Assembly: GCA_963070105.1 (NCBI GenBank)
Contig: OY718803.1
Location: forward strand, 9,653,823 to 9,717,822
Length of the DNA stretch: 64,000 nucleotides
Source of the DNA: Litomosoides sigmodontis
Lineage: Eukaryota > Nematoda > Chromadorea > Rhabditida > Onchocercidae
Direction of reading: 5' to 3'
Shown: piece after piece, positions 1-10,288 of the stretch
How the letters are laid out: each line of letters starts with the position of its first letter
Position numbering within the stretch: the first letter of the stretch is position 1
The notes under the pieces: generated by a model
Databases searched by the model: none
What the model saw: the letters and a program-made list of their open reading frames with translations, nothing else
What the model was told of the DNA's origin: nothing
Made by a program: the position numbers and the translations under genes

Positions 1-260
1 TGGAACGTCCTGCTATATAGCGGGGCAACATAACATTGTTTAGGAGTCATCGTAGAAAGGACGTTGCACGGTACATGTCGATCACGTTTCAATATTGCTT
101 AGGAGTCATCGTAGAACGGACGCTGCACGGCACACGTCGATCACGTTTCCTTCAACATTGCATGCGAGCAGGTGCTTTTGCAACTTGCATTCCTTCAATA
201 ACAATCCACCGATCGCTGGATGCAGCACAACCATAACTACACGATGCGCATGAGGTCGTC

Positions 261-664
261 GGTTTAATTACCCAAGTTTGAGGTAATTGAGTGTTTCGGC
301 CCAGAGTTTCGGCTTCTGTGGCTTGAAGAAAAATTTTGGAACGTCCTGCTATATAGCGGGGCAACATAACATTGCTTAGGAGTCATCGTAGAAAGGACGT
401 TGCACGGTACATGTAGATCACGTTTCAATATTGCTTAGGAGTCATCGTAGAACGGACGCTGCACGGCACACGTCGATCACGTTTCCTTCAACATTCCTTC
501 AATAACAATCCACCGATCGCTGGATGCAGCACAACCATACCTACACGATGCGGATGAGGTCGTCGGTTTAATTACCCAAGTTTGAGGTAATTGAGTGTTT
601 CGGCCCAGAGTTTCGGCTTCTGTGGCTTGAAGAAAAATTTTGGAACGTCCTGCTATATAGCGGG
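261..664 (+). ncRNA. SL1: SL1 RNA genes, block before 5S copy 1 (2 copies)
   Basis: SL1 RNAs start at 261 and 565, each 100 nt. The copy at 565 is followed by GCGGGACAACATAATATTG, the A-type trailer, whereas 261 has the G-type trailer (GGGGCAACATAACATTG). Confidence 0.95.
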
Positions 665-846
665 ACAACATAATATTGCTTAGGAGTCATCGTAGAACGG
701 ACGCTGCACGATACATGTTGATCACGTTTCCGTCAAGATGATATGCCAACGTGGGACACTAAATAGTGATTACAAAATGGCGGTATTACAAAGGAAAAGG
801 GCGGTAGTACAAAAGGAATGTTATCTAGCCATTTAACGACGTAAGT

Positions 847-964
847 GCCTACGACCATACCACGTTGAAAGCACGACATCTCGTCCGATCTGTCAAGTTA
901 AGCAACGTTGGGCCTGGTTAGTACTTGGATCGGAGACGGCCTGGGAATCCCAGGTGTTGTAGAC
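847..964 (+). rRNA. 5S ribosomal RNA (copy 1, C2 type)
   Basis: 118-nt 5S rRNA, component of the large ribosomal subunit, transcribed by Pol III. It runs from GCCTACGACC to GTTGTAGAC and keeps the nematode/eukaryotic signature CAAGTTAAGCAACG and the internal control region ending GATCGGAGACGGCC. Helix I pairs ends 1-9 with 110-118 except for a C2/A117 mismatch. A T6 run lies 5 nt downstream. It sits 282 bp after the start of one SL1 gene and 215 bp before the next, a geometry kept by all copies. Confidence 0.97.
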
Positions 965-968
965 ATCG

Positions 969-974
969 TTTTTT
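969..974 (+). terminator. Pol III terminator of 5S gene (representative)
   Basis: Six T residues begin 5 nt after the 5S end and are followed by GATTTTCC. A run of four or more T on the sense strand is the normal Pol III stop. The same T6 follows the first 18 5S copies in the window. Confidence 0.85.
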
Positions 975-1003
975 GATTTTCCATCTAGTACTCCTGCGAT
1001 AGC

Positions 1004-1061
1004 AATCCACCGATCGCTGGATGCAGCACAACCATAACTACACGATGCGCATGAGGTCGTC
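1004..1061 (+). promoter_or_regulatory. SL1 core promoter / putative PSE (representative)
   Basis: The stretch beginning CAATCCACCGATCG and running to the SL1 start (-58 to -1) is the only sequence immediately upstream of SL1 shared by all unit classes; upstream of it the 20-, 52- and 272-bp inserts are unrelated. Nematode snRNA and SL genes use a proximal sequence element at about -65 to -45 bound by the SNAPc-type factor, so the CCACCGATCGCTGG block at about -55 to -42 is the best candidate. The PSE assignment is inferred from conservation and position. The copy feeding the SL1 gene at 21466 has two substitutions (-5 and -3). Confidence 0.6.
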
Positions 1062-1161
1062 GGTTTAATTACCCAAGTTTGAGGTAATTGAGTGTTTCGG
1101 CCCAGAGTTTCGGCTTCTGTGGCTTGAAGAAAAATTTTGGAACGTCCTGCTATATAGCGGG
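1062..1161 (+). ncRNA. SL1: SL1 spliced-leader RNA, reference copy
   Basis: Reference copy for the array. The RNA starts at GG (1062); the 22-nt leader exon ends in GAG at 1083 and is followed by the intron-like part beginning GTAA. AATTACC at 1067-1073 can pair with GGTAATT at 1083-1089, closing stem I around the donor site. A second stem can form between CAGAG and CTTCTG. A U-rich Sm-type site (AATTTTGG) precedes a 3' stem-loop, CCTGC-TATATA-GCGGG, that ends near 1161. SL RNAs are Pol II transcripts assembled into Sm RNPs; they donate the capped leader to the 5' ends of mRNAs by trans-splicing. Start and leader length follow known nematode SL1; the exact 3' end is inferred from the last stem. 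Other copies have the same extent: start plus 99. Confidence 0.96.
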
Positions 1162-1171
1162 GCAACATAAC

Positions 1172-1289
1172 ATTGCTTAGGAGTCATCGTAGAAAGGACG
1201 TTGCACGGTACATGTCGATCACGTTTCAATATTGCTTAGGAGTCATCGTAGAACGGACGCTGCACGATACACGTCGATCACGTTTCCTT
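1172..1289 (+). repeat. 59-bp tandem duplication within the unit (representative)
   Basis: Two adjacent 59-bp copies, 1172-1230 and 1231-1289, each starting ATTGCTTAGGAGTCATCG and ending in the GATCACGTTTC region. The element sits 10-20 bp downstream of the SL1 3' stem-loop. Units of 336 and 304 bp have two copies; 277-bp units and all 5S-containing units have one. Copies differ in a few positions (AAGG/ACGG, GGTACATG/GGCACACG/GATACACG), which tags unit lineages. It could contribute to SL RNA 3'-end formation or simply be a recombination site; the sequence does not decide. Confidence 0.9.
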
Positions 1290-1296
1290 CAACATT

Positions 1297-1328
1297 GCAT
1301 GCGAGCAGGTGCTTTTGCAACTTGCATT
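1297..1328 (+). repeat. 32-bp segment present in 336-bp units and absent from 304-bp units (representative)
   Basis: The only length difference between 336- and 304-bp units is this 32-bp block, which contains GCATGCGAGCAGG. It is bounded by CATT on both sides, so loss by slippage or recombination between the short repeats explains the 304-bp class. The block lies about 70-100 bp upstream of the SL1 start, outside the conserved promoter. Confidence 0.85.
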
Positions 1329-2015
1329 CCTTCAATAACAATCCACCGATCGCTGGATGCAGCACAACCATAACCACACGATGCGCATGAGGTCGTCGGT
1401 TTAATTACCCAAGTTTGACGTAATTGAGTGTTTCGGCCCAGAGTTTCGGCTTCTGTGGCTTGAAGAAAAATTTTGGAACGTCCTGCTATATAGCGGGGCA
1501 ACATAACATTGCTTAGGAGTCATCGTAGAATGGACGTTGCACGGCACACGTCGATCACGTTTCAATATTGCTTAGGAGTCATCGTAGAACGGACGCTGCA
1601 CGGCACACGTCGATCACGTTTCCTTCAACATTGCATGCGAGCAGGTGCTTTTGCAACTTGCATTCCTTCAATAACAATCCACCGATCGCTGGATGCAGCA
1701 CAACCATACCTACACGATGCGGATGAGGTCGTCGGTTTAATTACCCAAGTTTGACGTAATTGAGTGTTTCGGCCCAGAGTTTCGGCTTCTGTGGCTTGAA
1801 GAAAAATTTTGGAACGTCCTGCTATATAGCGGGGCAACATAACATTGTTTAGGAGTCATCGTAGAAAGGACGTTGCACGGTACATGTCGATCACGTTTCC
1901 GTCAAGATGATATGCCAACGTGGGACACTAAATAGTGATTACAAAATGGCGGTATTACAAAGGAAAAGGGCGGTAGTACAAAAGGAATGTTATCTAGCCA
2001 TTTAACGACGTAAGT

Positions 2016-2133
2016 GCCTACGACCATACCACGTTGAAAGCACGACATCTCGTCCGATCTGTCAAGTTAAGCAACGTTGGGCCTGGTTAGTACTTGGATC
2101 GGAGACGGCCTGGGAATCCCAGGTGTTGTAGAC
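2016..2133 (+). rRNA. 5S rRNA (copy 2, C2 type)
   Basis: Same 118-nt sequence class as the copy at 847, with C at position 2. It follows the pair of SL1 genes (1398, 1734) that carry the G22C leader change. Confidence 0.96.
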
Positions 2134-2230
2134 ATCGTTTTTTGATTTTCCATCTAGTACTCCTGCGATAGCAATCCACCGATCGCTGGATGCAGCACAA
2201 CCATAACTACACGATGCGCATGAGGTCGTC

Positions 2231-3274
2231 GGTTTAATTACCCAAGTTTGAGGTAATTGAGTGTTTCGGCCCAGAGTTTCGGCTTCTGTGGCTTGAAGAA
2301 AAATTTTGGAACGTCCTGCTATATAGCGGGGCAACATAACACTGCTTAGGAGTCATCGTAGAAAGGACGTTGCACGGTACATGTCGATCACGTTTCAATA
2401 TTGCTTAGGAGTCATCGTAGAACGGACGCTGCACGGCACACGTCGATCACGTTTCCTTCAACATTGCATGCGAGCAGGTGCTTTTGCAACTTGCATTCCT
2501 TCAATAACAATCCACCGATCGCTGGATGCAGCACAACCATAACTACACGATGCGCATGAGGTCGTCGGTTTAATTACCCAAGTTTGAGGTAATTGAGTGT
2601 TTCGGCCCAGAGTTTCGGCTTCTGTGGCTTGAAGAAAAATTTTGGAACGTCCTGCTATATAGCGGGGCAACATAACATTGCTTAGGAGTCATCGTAGAAA
2701 GGACGTTGCACGGTACATGTAGATCACGTTTCAATATTGCTTAGGAGTCATCGTAGAACGGACGCTGCACGGCACACGTCGATCACGTTTCCTTCAACAT
2801 TCCTTCAATAACAATCCACCGATCGCTGGATGCAGCACAACCATACCTACACGATGCGGATGAGGTCGTCGGTTTAATTACCCAAGTTTGAGGTAATTGA
2901 GTGTTTCGGCCCAGAGTTTCGGCTTCTGTGGCTTGAAGAAAAATTTTGGAACGTCCTGCTATATAGCGGGGCAACATAACATTGCTTAGGAGTCATCGTA
3001 GAAAGGACGTTGCACGGTACATGTCGATCACGTTTCAATATTGCTTAGGAGTCATCGTAGAACGGACGCTGCACGGCACACGTCGATCACGTTTCCTTCA
3101 ACATTCCTTCAATAACAATCCACCGATCGCTGGATGCAGCACAACCATACCTACACGATGCGGATGAGGTCGTCGGTTTAATTACCCAAGTTTGAGGTAA
3201 TTGAGTGTTTCGGCCCAGAGTTTCGGCTTCTGTGGCTTGAAGAAAAATTTTGGAACGTCCTGCTATATAGCGGG
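2231..3274 (+). ncRNA. SL1: SL1 RNA genes, block between 5S copies 2 and 3 (4 copies)
   Basis: Starts at 2231, 2567, 2871 and 3175 (spacings 336, 304, 304). All have the consensus leader. The 59-bp element between 2567 and 2871 has GTAGATCACG instead of GTCGATCACG, a marker that recurs after 261 and in the block repeated near 29-32 kb. Confidence 0.95.
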
Positions 3275-3456
3275 ACAACATAATATTGCTTAGGAGTCAT
3301 CGTAGAACGGACGCTGCACGATACATGTTGATCACGTTTCCGTCAAGATGATATGCCAACGTGGGACACTAAATAGTGATTACAAAATGGCGGTATTACA
3401 AAGGAAAAGGGCGGTAGTACAAAAGGAATGTTATCTAGCCATTTAACGACGTAAGT

Positions 3457-3574
3457 GCCTACGACCATACCACGTTGAAAGCACGACATCTCGTCCGATC
3501 TGTCAAGTTAAGCAACGTTGGGCCTGGTTAGTACTTGGATCGGAGACGGCCTGGGAATCCCAGGTGTTGTAGAC
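3457..3574 (+). rRNA. 5S rRNA (copy 3, C2 type)
   Basis: C2-type copy following the SL1 gene at 3175. Its duplicate in the repeated block is at 32681. Confidence 0.96.
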
Positions 3575-3671
3575 ATCGTTTTTTGATTTTCCATCTAGTA
3601 CTCCTGCGATAGCAATCCACCGATCGCTGGATGCAGCACAACCATAACTACACGATGCGCATGAGGTCGTC

Positions 3672-5419
3672 GGTTTAATTACCCAAGTTTGAGGTAATTG
3701 AGTGTTTCGGCCCAGAGTTTCGGCTTCTGTGGCTTGAAGAAAAATTTTGGAACGTCCTGCTATATAGCGGGGCAACATAACATTGCTTAGGAGTCATCGT
3801 AGAAAGGACGTTGCACGGTACATGTCGATCACGTTTCAATATTGCTTAGGAGTCATCGTAGAACGGACGCTGCACGGCACACGTCGATCACGTTTCCTTC
3901 AACATTGCATGCGAGCAGGTGCTTTTGCAACTTGCATTCCTTCAATAACAATCCACCGATCGCTGGATGCAGCACAACCATAACCACACGATGCGCATGA
4001 GGTCGTCGGTTTAATTACCCAAGTTTGAGGTAATTGAGTGTTTCGGCCCAGAGTTTCGGCTTCTGTGGCTTGAAGAAAAATTTTGGAACGTCCTGCTATA
4101 TAGCGGGGCAACATAACATTGCTTAGGAGTCATCGTAGAAAGGACGTTGCACGGTACATGTCGATCACGTTTCAATATTGCTTAGGAGTCATCGTAGAAC
4201 GGACGCTGCACGATACACGTCGATCACGTTTCCTTCAACATTGCATGCGAGCAGGTGCTTTTGCAACTTGCATTCCTTCAATAACAATCCACCGATCGCT
4301 GGATGCAGCACAACCATACCTACACGATGCGGATGAGGTCGTCGGTTTAATTACCCAAGTTTGAGGTAATTGAGTGTTTAGGCCCAGAGTTTCGGCTTCT
4401 GTGGCTTGAAGAAAAATTTTGGAACGTCCTGCTATATAGCGGGGCAACATAACATTGTTTAGGAGTCATCGTAGAAAGGACGTTGCACGGTACATGTCGA
4501 TCACGTTTCAATATTGCTTAGGAGTCATCGTAGAACGGACGCTGCACGGCACACGTCGATCACGTTTCCTTCAACATTCCTTCAATAGCAATCCACCGAT
4601 CGCTGGATGCAGCACAACCATAACTACACGATGCGGATGAGGTCGTCGGTTTAATTACCCAAGTTTGAGGTAATTGAGTGTTTCGGCCCAGAGTTTCGGC
4701 TTCTGTGGCTTGAAGAAAAATTTTGGAACGTCCTGCTATATAGCGGGGCAACATAACATTGTTTAGGAGTCATCGTAGAAAGGACGTTGCACGGTACATG
4801 TCGATCACGTTTCAATATTGCTTAGGAGTCATCGTAGAACGGACGCTGCACGGCACACGTCGATCACGTTTCCTTCAACATTGCATGCGAGCAGGTGCTT
4901 TTGCAACTTGCATTCCTTCAATAACAATCCACCGATCGCTGGATGCAGCACAACCATACCTACACGATGCGGATGAGGTCGTCGGTTTAATTACCCAAGT
5001 TTGAGGTAATTGAGTGTTTCGGCCCAGAGTTTCGGCTTCTGTGGCTTGAAGAAAAATTTTGGAACGTCCTGCTATATAGCGGGGCAACATAACATTGTTT
5101 AGGAGTCATCGTAGAAAGGACGTTGCACGGTACATGTCGATCACGTTTCAATATTGCTTAGGAGTCATCGTAGAACGGACGCTGCACGGCACACGTCGAT
5201 CACGTTTCCTTCAACATTGCATGCGAGCAGGTGCTTTTGCAACTTGCATTCCTTCAATAACAATCCACCGATCGCTGGATGCAGCACAACCATACCTACA
5301 CGATGCGGATGAGGTCGTCGGTTTAATTACCCAAGTTTGAGGTAATTGAGTGTTTCGGCCCAGAGTTTCGGCTTCTGTGGCTTGAAGAAAAATTTTGGAA
5401 CGTCCTGCTATATAGCGGG
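3672..5419 (+). ncRNA. SL1: SL1 RNA genes, block between 5S copies 3 and 4 (6 copies)
   Basis: Starts at 3672, 4008, 4344, 4648, 4984 and 5320. The copy at 4344 has GTTTAGGCCC in place of GTTTCGGCCC (RNA position 37, C to A). Confidence 0.95.
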
Positions 5420-5601
5420 GCAACATAACATTGTTTAGGAGTCATCGTAGAAAGGACGTTGCACGGTACATGTCGATCACGTTTCCGTCAAGATGATATG
5501 CCAACGTGGGACACTAAATAGTGATTACAAAATGGCGGTATTACAAAGGAAAAGGGCGGTAGTACAAAAGGAATGTTATCTAGCCATTTAACGACGTAAG
5601 T

Positions 5602-5719
5602 GTCTACGACCATACCACGTTGAAAGCACGACATCTCGTCCGATCTGTCAAGTTAAGCAACGTTGGGCCTGGTTAGTACTTGGATCGGAGACGGCCTGGG
5701 AATCCCAGGTGTTGTAGAC
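5602..5719 (+). rRNA. 5S rRNA (copy 4, U2 type)
   Basis: Begins GTCTAC, so position 2 is U and pairs with A117, making helix I continuous. First U2-type gene in the window; duplicate at 23396. Confidence 0.96.
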
Positions 5720-5816
5720 ATCGTTTTTTGATTTTCCATCTAGTACTCCTGCGATAGCAATCCACCGATCGCTGGATGCAGCACAACCATAACTACACGA
5801 TGCGCATGAGGTCGTC

Positions 5817-7900
5817 GGTTTAATTACCCAAGTTTGAGGTAATTGAGTGTTTCGGCCCAGAGTTTCGGCTTCTGTGGCTTGAAGAAAAATTTTGGAACGT
5901 CCTGCTATATAGCGGGGCAACATAACATTGCTTAGGAGTCATCGTAGAAAGGACGTTGCACGGTACATGTCGATCACGTTTCAATATTGCTTAGGAGTCA
6001 TCGTAGAACGGACGCTGCACGGCACACGTCGATCACGTTTCCTTCAACATTGCATGCGAGCAGGTGCTTTTGCAACTTGCATTCCTTCAATAACAATCCA
6101 CCGATCGCTGGATGCAGCACAACCATACCTACACGATGCGGATGAGGTCGTCGGTTTAATTACCCAAGTTTGAGGTAATTGAGTGTTTCGGCCCAGAGTT
6201 TCGGCTTCTGTGGCTTGAAGAAAAATTTTGGAACGTCCTGCTATATAGCGGGGCAACATAACACTGCTTAGGAGTCATCGTAGAACGGACGTTGCACGGC
6301 ACACGTCGATCACGTTTCAATATTGCTTAGGAGTCATCGTAGAACGGACGCTGCACGGCACACGTCGATCACGTTTCCTTCAACATTGCATGCGAGCAGG
6401 TGCTTTTGCAACTTGCATTCCTTCAATAACAATCCACCGATCGCTGGATGCAGCACAACCATACCTACACGATGCGGATGAGGTCGTCGGTTTAATTACC
6501 CAAGTTTGAGGTAATTGAGTGTTTCGGCCCAGAGTTTCGGCTTCTGTGGCTTGAAGAAAAATTTTGGAACGTCCTGCTATATAGCGGGGCAACATAACAC
6601 TGCTTAGGAGTCATCGTAGAACGGACGTTGCACGGCACACGTCGATCACGTTTCAATATTGCTTAGGAGTCATCGTAGAACGGACGCTGCACGGCACACG
6701 TCGATCACGTTTCCTTCAACATTGCATGCGAGCAGGTGCTTTTGCAACTTGCATTCCTTCAATAACAATCCACCGATCGCTGGATGCAGCACAACCATAC
6801 CTACACGATGCGGATGAGGTCGTCGGTTTAATTACCCAAGTTTGAGGTAATTGAGTGTTTCGGCCCAGAGTTTCGGCTTCTGTGGCTTGAAGAAAAATTT
6901 TGGAACGTCCTGCTATATAGCGGGGCAACATAACATTGCTTAGGAGTCATCGTAGAAAGGACGTTGCACGGTACATGTCGATCACGTTTCAATATTGCTT
7001 AGGAGTCATCGTAGAACGGACGCTGCACGGCACACGTCGATCACGTTTCCTTCAACATTGCATGCGAGCAGGTGCTTTTGCAACTTGCATTCCTTCAATA
7101 ACAATCCACCGATCGCTGGATGCAGCACAACCATAACTACACGATGCGCATGAGGTCGTCGGTTTAATTACCCAAGTTTGAGGTAATTGAGTGTTTCGGC
7201 CCAGAGTTTCGGCTTCTGTGGCTTGAAGAAAAATTTTGGAACGTCCTGCTATATAGCGGGGCAACATAACATTGCTTAGGAGTCATCGTAGAAAGGACGT
7301 TGCACGGTACATGTCGATCACGTTTCAATATTGCTTAGGAGTCATCGTAGAACGGACGCTGCACGGCACACGTCGATCACGTTTCCTTCAACATTCCTTC
7401 AATAACAATCCACCGATCGCTGGATGCAGCACAACCATACCTACACGATGCGGATGAGGTCGTCGGTTTAATTACCCAAGTTTGAGGTAATTGAGTGTTT
7501 CGGCCCAGAGTTTCGGCTTCTGTGGCTTGAAGAAAAATTTTGGAACGTCCTGCTATATAGCGGGACAACATAATATTGCTTAGGAGTCATCGTAGAAAGG
7601 ACGTTGCACGGTACATGTCGATCACGTTTCAATATTGCTTAGGAGTCATCGTAGAACGGACGCTGCACGGCACACGTCGATCACGTTTCCTTCAACATTG
7701 CATGCGAGCAGGTGCTTTTGCAACTTGCATTCCTTCAATAACAATCCACCGATCGCTGGATGCAGCACAACCATACCTACACGATGCGGATGAGGTCGTC
7801 GGTTTAATTACCCAAGTTTGAGGTAATTGAGTGTTTCGGCCCAGAGTTTCGGCTTCTGTGGCTTGAAGAAAAATTTTGGAACGTCCTGCTATATAGCGGG
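5817..7900 (+). ncRNA. SL1: SL1 RNA genes, block between 5S copies 4 and 5 (7 copies)
   Basis: Starts at 5817, 6153, 6489, 6825, 7161, 7465 and 7801. All leaders are consensus. The block is matched copy for copy at 23611-25694. Confidence 0.95.
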
Positions 7901-8082
7901 GCAACATAACATTGTTTAGGAGTCATCGTAGAAAGGACGTTGCACGGTACATGTCGATCACGTTTCCGTCAAGATGATATGCCAACGTGGGACACTAAAT
8001 AGTGATTACAAAATGGCGGTATTACAAAGGAAAAGGGCGGTAGTACAAAAGGAATGTTATCTAGCCATTTAACGACGTAAGT

Positions 8083-8200
8083 GTCTACGACCATACCACG
8101 TTGAAAGCACGACATCTCGTCCGATCTGTCAAGTTAAGCAACGTTGGGCCTGGTTAGTACTTGGATCGGAGACGGCCTGGGAATCCCAGGTGTTGTAGAC
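8083..8200 (+). rRNA. 5S rRNA (copy 5, U2 type)
   Basis: U2-type copy with intact helix I. Duplicate at 25877. Last 5S before the error-rich stretch. Confidence 0.96.
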
Positions 8201-8297
8201 ATCGTTTTTTGATTTTCCATCTAGTACTCCTGCGATAGCAATCCACCGATCGCTGGATGCAGCACAACCATAACTACACGATGCGCATGAGGTCGTC

Positions 8298-10288
8298 GGT
8301 TTAATTACCCAAGTTTGAGGTAATTGAGTGTTTCGGCCCAGAGTTTCGGCTTCTGTGGCTTGAAGAAAAATTTTGGAACGTCCTGCTATATAGCGGGGCA
8401 ACATAACATTGCTTAGGAGTCATCGTAGAAAGGACGTTGCACGGTACATGTCGATCACGTTTCAATATTGCTTAGGAGTCATCGTAGAACGGACGCTGCA
8501 CGGCACACGTCGATCACGTTTCCTTCAACATTCCTTCAATAACAATCCACCGATCGCTGGATGCAGCACAACCATACCTACACGATGCGGATGAGGTCGT
8601 CGGTTTAATTACCCAAGTTTGAGGTAATTGAGTGTTTCGGCCCAGAGTTTCGGCTTCTGTGGCTTGAAGAAAAATTTTGGAACGTCCTGCTATATAGCGG
8701 GGCAACATAACATTGTTTAGGAGTCATCGTAGAAAGGACGTTGCACGGTACATGTCGATCACGTTTCAATATTGCTTAGGAGTCATCGTAGAACGGACGC
8801 TGCACGGCACACGTCGAATCACGTTTCCTTCAACATTCCTTCAATAGCAATCCACCGATCGCTGGATGCAGCACAACCATAACTACACGATGCGGATGAG
8901 GTCGTCGGTTTAATTACCCAAGTTTGAGGTAATTGAGTGTTTCGGCCCAGAGGTTTCGGCTTCTGTGGCTTGAAGAAAAATTTTGGAACGTCCTGCTATA
9001 TAGCGGGGCAACATAACATTGTTTAGGAGTCATCGTAGAAAGACGTTGCACGGTACATGTCGATCACGTTTCAATATTGCTTAGGAGTCATCGTAGAACG
9101 GACGCTGCACGGCACACGGTCGATCACGTTTCCTTCAACATTGCATGCGAGCAGGTGCTTTTGCAACTTGCATTCCTTCAATAACAATCCACCGATCGCT
9201 GGATGCAGCACACCATAACACACGATGGCCATGAGGTCGTCGGTTTAATTACCAAGTTTGAGGTAATGAGTGTTTCGGCCCAGAGTTTCGGCTTCCTGTG
9301 GCTTGAAGAAAAATTTTGGAACGACCTGCTATATAGCGGGGCAACATAACATTGCTTAGGAGTCATCGTAGAAAGGACGTTGCACGGTACATGTCGATCA
9401 CGTTTCAATATTGCTTAGGAGTCATCGTAGAACGACGCTGCACGATACACGTCGATCACGTTTCCTTCAACATTGCATGCGAGCAGGTGCTTTTTGCAAC
9501 TTGCATTCCTTCAATAACAATCCACCGATCGCTGGAATGCAGCACAACCCATACCTACACGATGCGGATGAGGTCGTCGGTTTAATTACCCAAGTTTGAG
9601 GTAATTGAGTGTTTAGGCCCAGAGTTTCGGCTTCTGTGGCTTGAAGAAAAATTTTGGAACGTCCTGCTATATAGCGGGGCAACATAACATTGTTTAGGAG
9701 TCATCGTAGAAAGGACGTTGCACGGTACATGTCGATCACGTTTCAATATTGCTTAGGAGTCATCGTAGAACGGACGCTGCACGGCACACGTCGATCACGT
9801 TTTCCTTCAACATTCCTTCAATAGCAATCCACCGATCGCTGATGCAGCACAACCATAACTACACGATGCGGATGAGGTCGTCGGTTTAATTACCCAAGTT
9901 TGAGGTAATTGAGTGTCTTCGGCCCAGAGTTTCGGCTTCTGTGGCTTGAAGAAAAATTTTGGAACGTCCTGCTATATAGCGGGGCAAACATAACATTGTT
10001 TAGGAGTCATCGTAGAAAGGACGTTGCACGGTACATGTCGATCACGTTTCAATATTGCTTAGGAGTCATCGTAGAACGGACGCTGCACGGCACACGTCGA
10101 TCACGTTTCCTTCAACATTCCTTCAATAACAATCCACCGATCGCTGGATGCAGCACAACCATACCTACACGATGCGGATGAGGTCGTCGGTTTAATTACC
10201 CAAGTTTGAGGTAATTGAGTGTTTCGGCCCAGAGTTTCGGCTTCTGTGGCTTGAAGAAAAATTTTGGAACGTCCTGCTATATAGCGGG
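8298..10288 (+). ncRNA. SL1: SL1 RNA genes, block between 5S copies 5 and 6 (7 copies, partly error-affected)
   Basis: Starts near 8298, 8602, 8907, 9242, 9579, 9883 and 10189. From about 8815 on, single-base indels occur throughout; the 9242 copy lacks one C of the leader (ATTACCAAG) and one T of the intron part. 9579 carries the position-37 A variant. Ends in this block are approximate by 1-3 bases. Confidence 0.88.

Larger units (their letters stand above)
1062..1833 (+). ncRNA. SL1: SL1 RNA genes, block between 5S copies 1 and 2 (3 copies)
   Basis: Starts at 1062, 1398 and 1734, spaced 336 bp. Copies 1398 and 1734 read TTTGACGTAATT instead of TTTGAGGTAATT: leader nucleotide 22, the base just before the 5' splice site, is C. 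Confidence 0.95.
1..4874 (+). repeat. At least 4.9-kb block repeated at 28889-34098
   Basis: From the window edge to 1508 the offset is 28888 bp; from 1509 it is 29224 bp, because one 336-bp unit (30397-30732) is extra in the right-hand copy. Markers kept in both copies include the GTAGATCACG variants, the G22C SL1 genes and the position-37 A SL1 gene. Collinearity breaks after about 4874. Confidence 0.85.
5101..8714 (+). repeat. 3.6-kb block repeated at 22895-26508
   Basis: Two 5S genes and nine SL1 genes recur with a constant offset of 17794 bp, including both U2-type 5S alleles and all unit lengths. At the left end TTGTTTAGG faces TTGCTTAGG and at the right end the units also diverge. The relation continues beyond the block, after one extra 336-bp unit, into the error-rich stretch (offset about 18130). 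Identity was judged from marker positions and unit lengths, not from a full alignment. Confidence 0.85.
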
